This document shows positions 5,377 to 6,606 of a stretch of DNA of 6,606 nucleotides, piece by piece. A program made the translations under genes and the position numbers. The number at the start of each line of letters is the position of its first letter. Position 1 is the first letter of the stretch. Source of the DNA: Planctomycetota bacterium (GTDB taxonomy: Bacteria > Planctomycetota > Planctomycetia > Pirellulales > Pirellulaceae). Under the pieces are notes generated by a model. It did not search any database. It saw only the letters and a program-made list of their open reading frames with translations, and was not told the DNA's origin. Location: contig JAEZGD010000083.1 of assembly GCA_023417165.1 (NCBI GenBank), positions 1-6,606 of the forward strand, given 5' to 3'.

Positions 5377-6552
5377 ATGGACGAGCGCGTACTTCAATTC
5401 CGTGTCGGTGTGGTGGTGCTGGCTTCAGCCATCGTGGCCGCCATCCTCGTGATGCTGGTGGGAGCGATTCCCAACCCGCTGCAGCGCAAATATACGCTGT
5501 ATGTGGGCTTTCCTACGGCGCCCGGCGTGAGCGTCGATACGCCGATTCGCAAAGATGGCGTGCTCATCGGCCGCGTCGCCGGCGTCAAGCTGCTGGACGA
5601 AGGGGGCGTCGTCGTGACCTTGCGCATCGATACCCAGTACAAGCTCCAAAAGAGCGATATGGTGCGCATCGCCAATGCTTCGATCCTCGGCGATTCCATT
5701 ATCGAGTTCGTGCCCAGCGGGCAGGTTTCGACGTCGGCCGAGTTCTTGTCCGACGGCGATTTCCGCGCCGACGGCATCGTCTCGGCCAATCCGATGGAAG
5801 CCTTCAATGTGCTGCTGAACCTGGAGAAAGACCTGGGCAATGCCATTCGTTCGATCGACACCGCAGGGCAAGAGGTGGCGGTCGGCGCACGCAATCTCAA
5901 TACCATCGTGGTGAACAACGAAGACCAACTGCAACGCCTGCTGGTCAAAAGCGAGCAAGCGCTCGGTAACTTCAATCAGGCAATGACCACCATTAACGGC
6001 GTCGTTGGCGATCCGGAACTAATTGGCGCGCTGAAGGGCTCGCTGAAAGACATGCCAGAGACCTTCGCCCAGGCGAAGCAAACCCTAGTGGAAGCGCGTG
6101 AAGCATTCTCTAGTGTCAAAGAAATGAGCGCCCGCGCCAACACGAACCTCGACAACATCGAGAAGTTTACCCGCCCGCTTGGCGAGCGCGGCGAAAACAT
6201 CGTGAACAATGTCGACAGCAGCATTGAAACGATCGATGGCCTGCTCGGACAACTCGCCCAGATGACCGAGCGCATGAACAACAGCGACGGCACGCTGGGC
6301 AAGCTGGTGCGCGACGACGAACTCTACAATCGCTTGAACAACGCCGCTGCCAGCGTCGAGAAGGTCACGCGCGACGCGCGTCCCATCGTCGATGACCTGA
6401 AGGTGTTCGCTCAGAAGCTGGCGGACGATCCGCGTCAGCTTGGTTTGAAGGGACTCGTCGATCGCCGCCCCAGCGGCACCGGCTTCAACTTCAATACCTC
6501 GCTACGCCGCAAGAAGGCGCTCGAAGAAGACGCCGTTTGGATCGACGACTAA
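5377..6552 (+). CDS. mlaD: MlaD-family MCE-domain lipid transporter subunit with long helical C-terminus
   Basis: MlaD is the periplasmic lipid-binding subunit of the transporter. In known systems MCE domains form a hexameric ring with a central hydrophobic channel. The 391-residue protein has a short cytoplasmic N-terminus (1-8) and one transmembrane anchor (about 10-31). A single MCE domain follows (about 39-113; YTLYVGFPTAPGVSVDTPIR, then DGVLIGRVAGVKL, then ASILGDSIIEFVPSG). A long, largely helical region fills about 140-345, rich in Asn, Gln, Ala and Leu, with a polar tail to the end. E. coli MlaD is about 180 residues, so this is more like the extended PqiB or mycobacterial Mce architecture, where C-terminal helices build a tube across the periplasm. 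The ATG at 5377 is preferred over a TTG at 5365; neither has a Shine-Dalgarno sequence. It is the last gene of mlaE-F-D. Confidence 0.95.
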   Translation: MDERVLQFRVGVVVLASAIVAAILVMLVGAIPNPLQRKYTLYVGFPTAPGVSVDTPIRKDGVLIGRVAGVKLLDEGGVVVTLRIDTQYKLQKSDMVRIANASILGDSIIEFVPSGQVSTSAEFLSDGDFRADGIVSANPMEAFNVLLNLEKDLGNAIRSIDTAGQEVAVGARNLNTIVVNNEDQLQRLLVKSEQALGNFNQAMTTINGVVGDPELIGALKGSLKDMPETFAQAKQTLVEAREAFSSVKEMSARANTNLDNIEKFTRPLGERGENIVNNVDSSIETIDGLLGQLAQMTERMNNSDGTLGKLVRDDELYNRLNNAAASVEKVTRDARPIVDDLKVFAQKLADDPRQLGLKGLVDRRPSGTGFNFNTSLRRKKALEEDAVWIDD

Positions 6553-6606
6553 GGTCAGTCAGCCGCGAGCAGAATATCGCCTTCAATAACCAGCAGCGGT
6601 TAAGGC
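6553..6606. other. Short downstream stretch, nothing recognised
   Basis: These 54 bases follow the mlaD stop. I see no terminator hairpin with a T-run and no supportable gene. A minus-strand frame ending at 6555 is open for only 14 codons before an in-frame stop at 6600-6602. Confidence 0.5.

Noticed and set aside
5313..5969. Plus-strand Arg-rich frame overlapping mlaD
   Set aside because: A low-complexity Arg/Gly-rich composition typical of a shifted GC-rich frame, fully overlapped by the well-conserved MCE domain.
5425..5975. Long minus-strand frames opposite mlaD
   Set aside because: Mirror frames of a GC-rich gene; no recognisable motifs and no start signal.
6555..6599. Possible 3' end of a convergent gene on the minus strand (PLLVIEGDILLAAD)
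   Set aside because: Looks protein-like, but an in-frame stop at 6600-6602 leaves only 14 codons with no start codon.
1..6606. CRISPR arrays, tRNA genes, insertion sequences or phage genes
   Set aside because: No regularly spaced short repeats, no tRNA-like cloverleaf, no transposase or integrase motifs; the only tandem repeat is the coding EF-hand repeat.

Overview
The window looks like chromosomal DNA from a GC-rich, outer-membrane-bearing bacterium, most likely a planctomycete of the Pirellula/Blastopirellula type. The reasons are: moderately high GC; many Shine-Dalgarno-poor starts; an EF-hand protein with an Arg/Gly-rich tail; a secreted coiled-coil protein whose C-terminal half resembles a domain I associate with planctomycetes; and an MlaE-F-D transporter core without MlaB or MlaC beside it. 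This placement is inference from protein style. No rRNA or other taxonomic marker is present.

Layout, left to right. (1) 2-454 (+): 3' part of thiE, thiamine-phosphate synthase, cut by the window edge. (2) 507-1151 (-): membrane-anchored TlpA/ResA-type thioredoxin, convergent with thiE. (3) 1214-1762 (+): CYTH-domain phosphohydrolase/cyclase, divergent from the thioredoxin gene across 62 bp. (4) 1911-2393 (+): secreted protein with three EF-hand loops on a 35-residue repeat, with a stem-loop in its leader and a strong intrinsic terminator at 2438-2483. (5) 2394-3275 (-): a secreted coiled-coil protein of unknown function (2733-3275), followed downstream by a short open frame (2502-2717) whose core matches the end of that gene, so it is probably a decayed or truncated paralogue. 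A 28-29-nt sequence occurs twice here (2420-2448 and 2666-2693), and one copy supplies the left arm of the terminator. (6) 3276-3554: no convincing gene, two small perfect hairpins. (7) 3555-6552 (+): mlaE, mlaF and mlaD, permease, ATPase and MCE-domain substrate-binding subunit of a phospholipid/lipid transporter. An 18-bp imperfect hairpin (5314-5354) fills most of the mlaF-mlaD gap. (8) 6553-6606: nothing supportable.

The Mla genes work as one complex: MlaE dimer in the inner membrane, MlaF dimer on the cytoplasmic face, MlaD anchored by one helix with its MCE ring in the periplasm and a long helical extension that could reach towards the outer membrane. The other genes are single-gene units with no evident shared pathway. 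No clearly novel multi-gene system is visible. The best leads are the paralogue remnant flanked by the repeat, the large hairpin inside the mla operon, and the EF-hand repeat protein.
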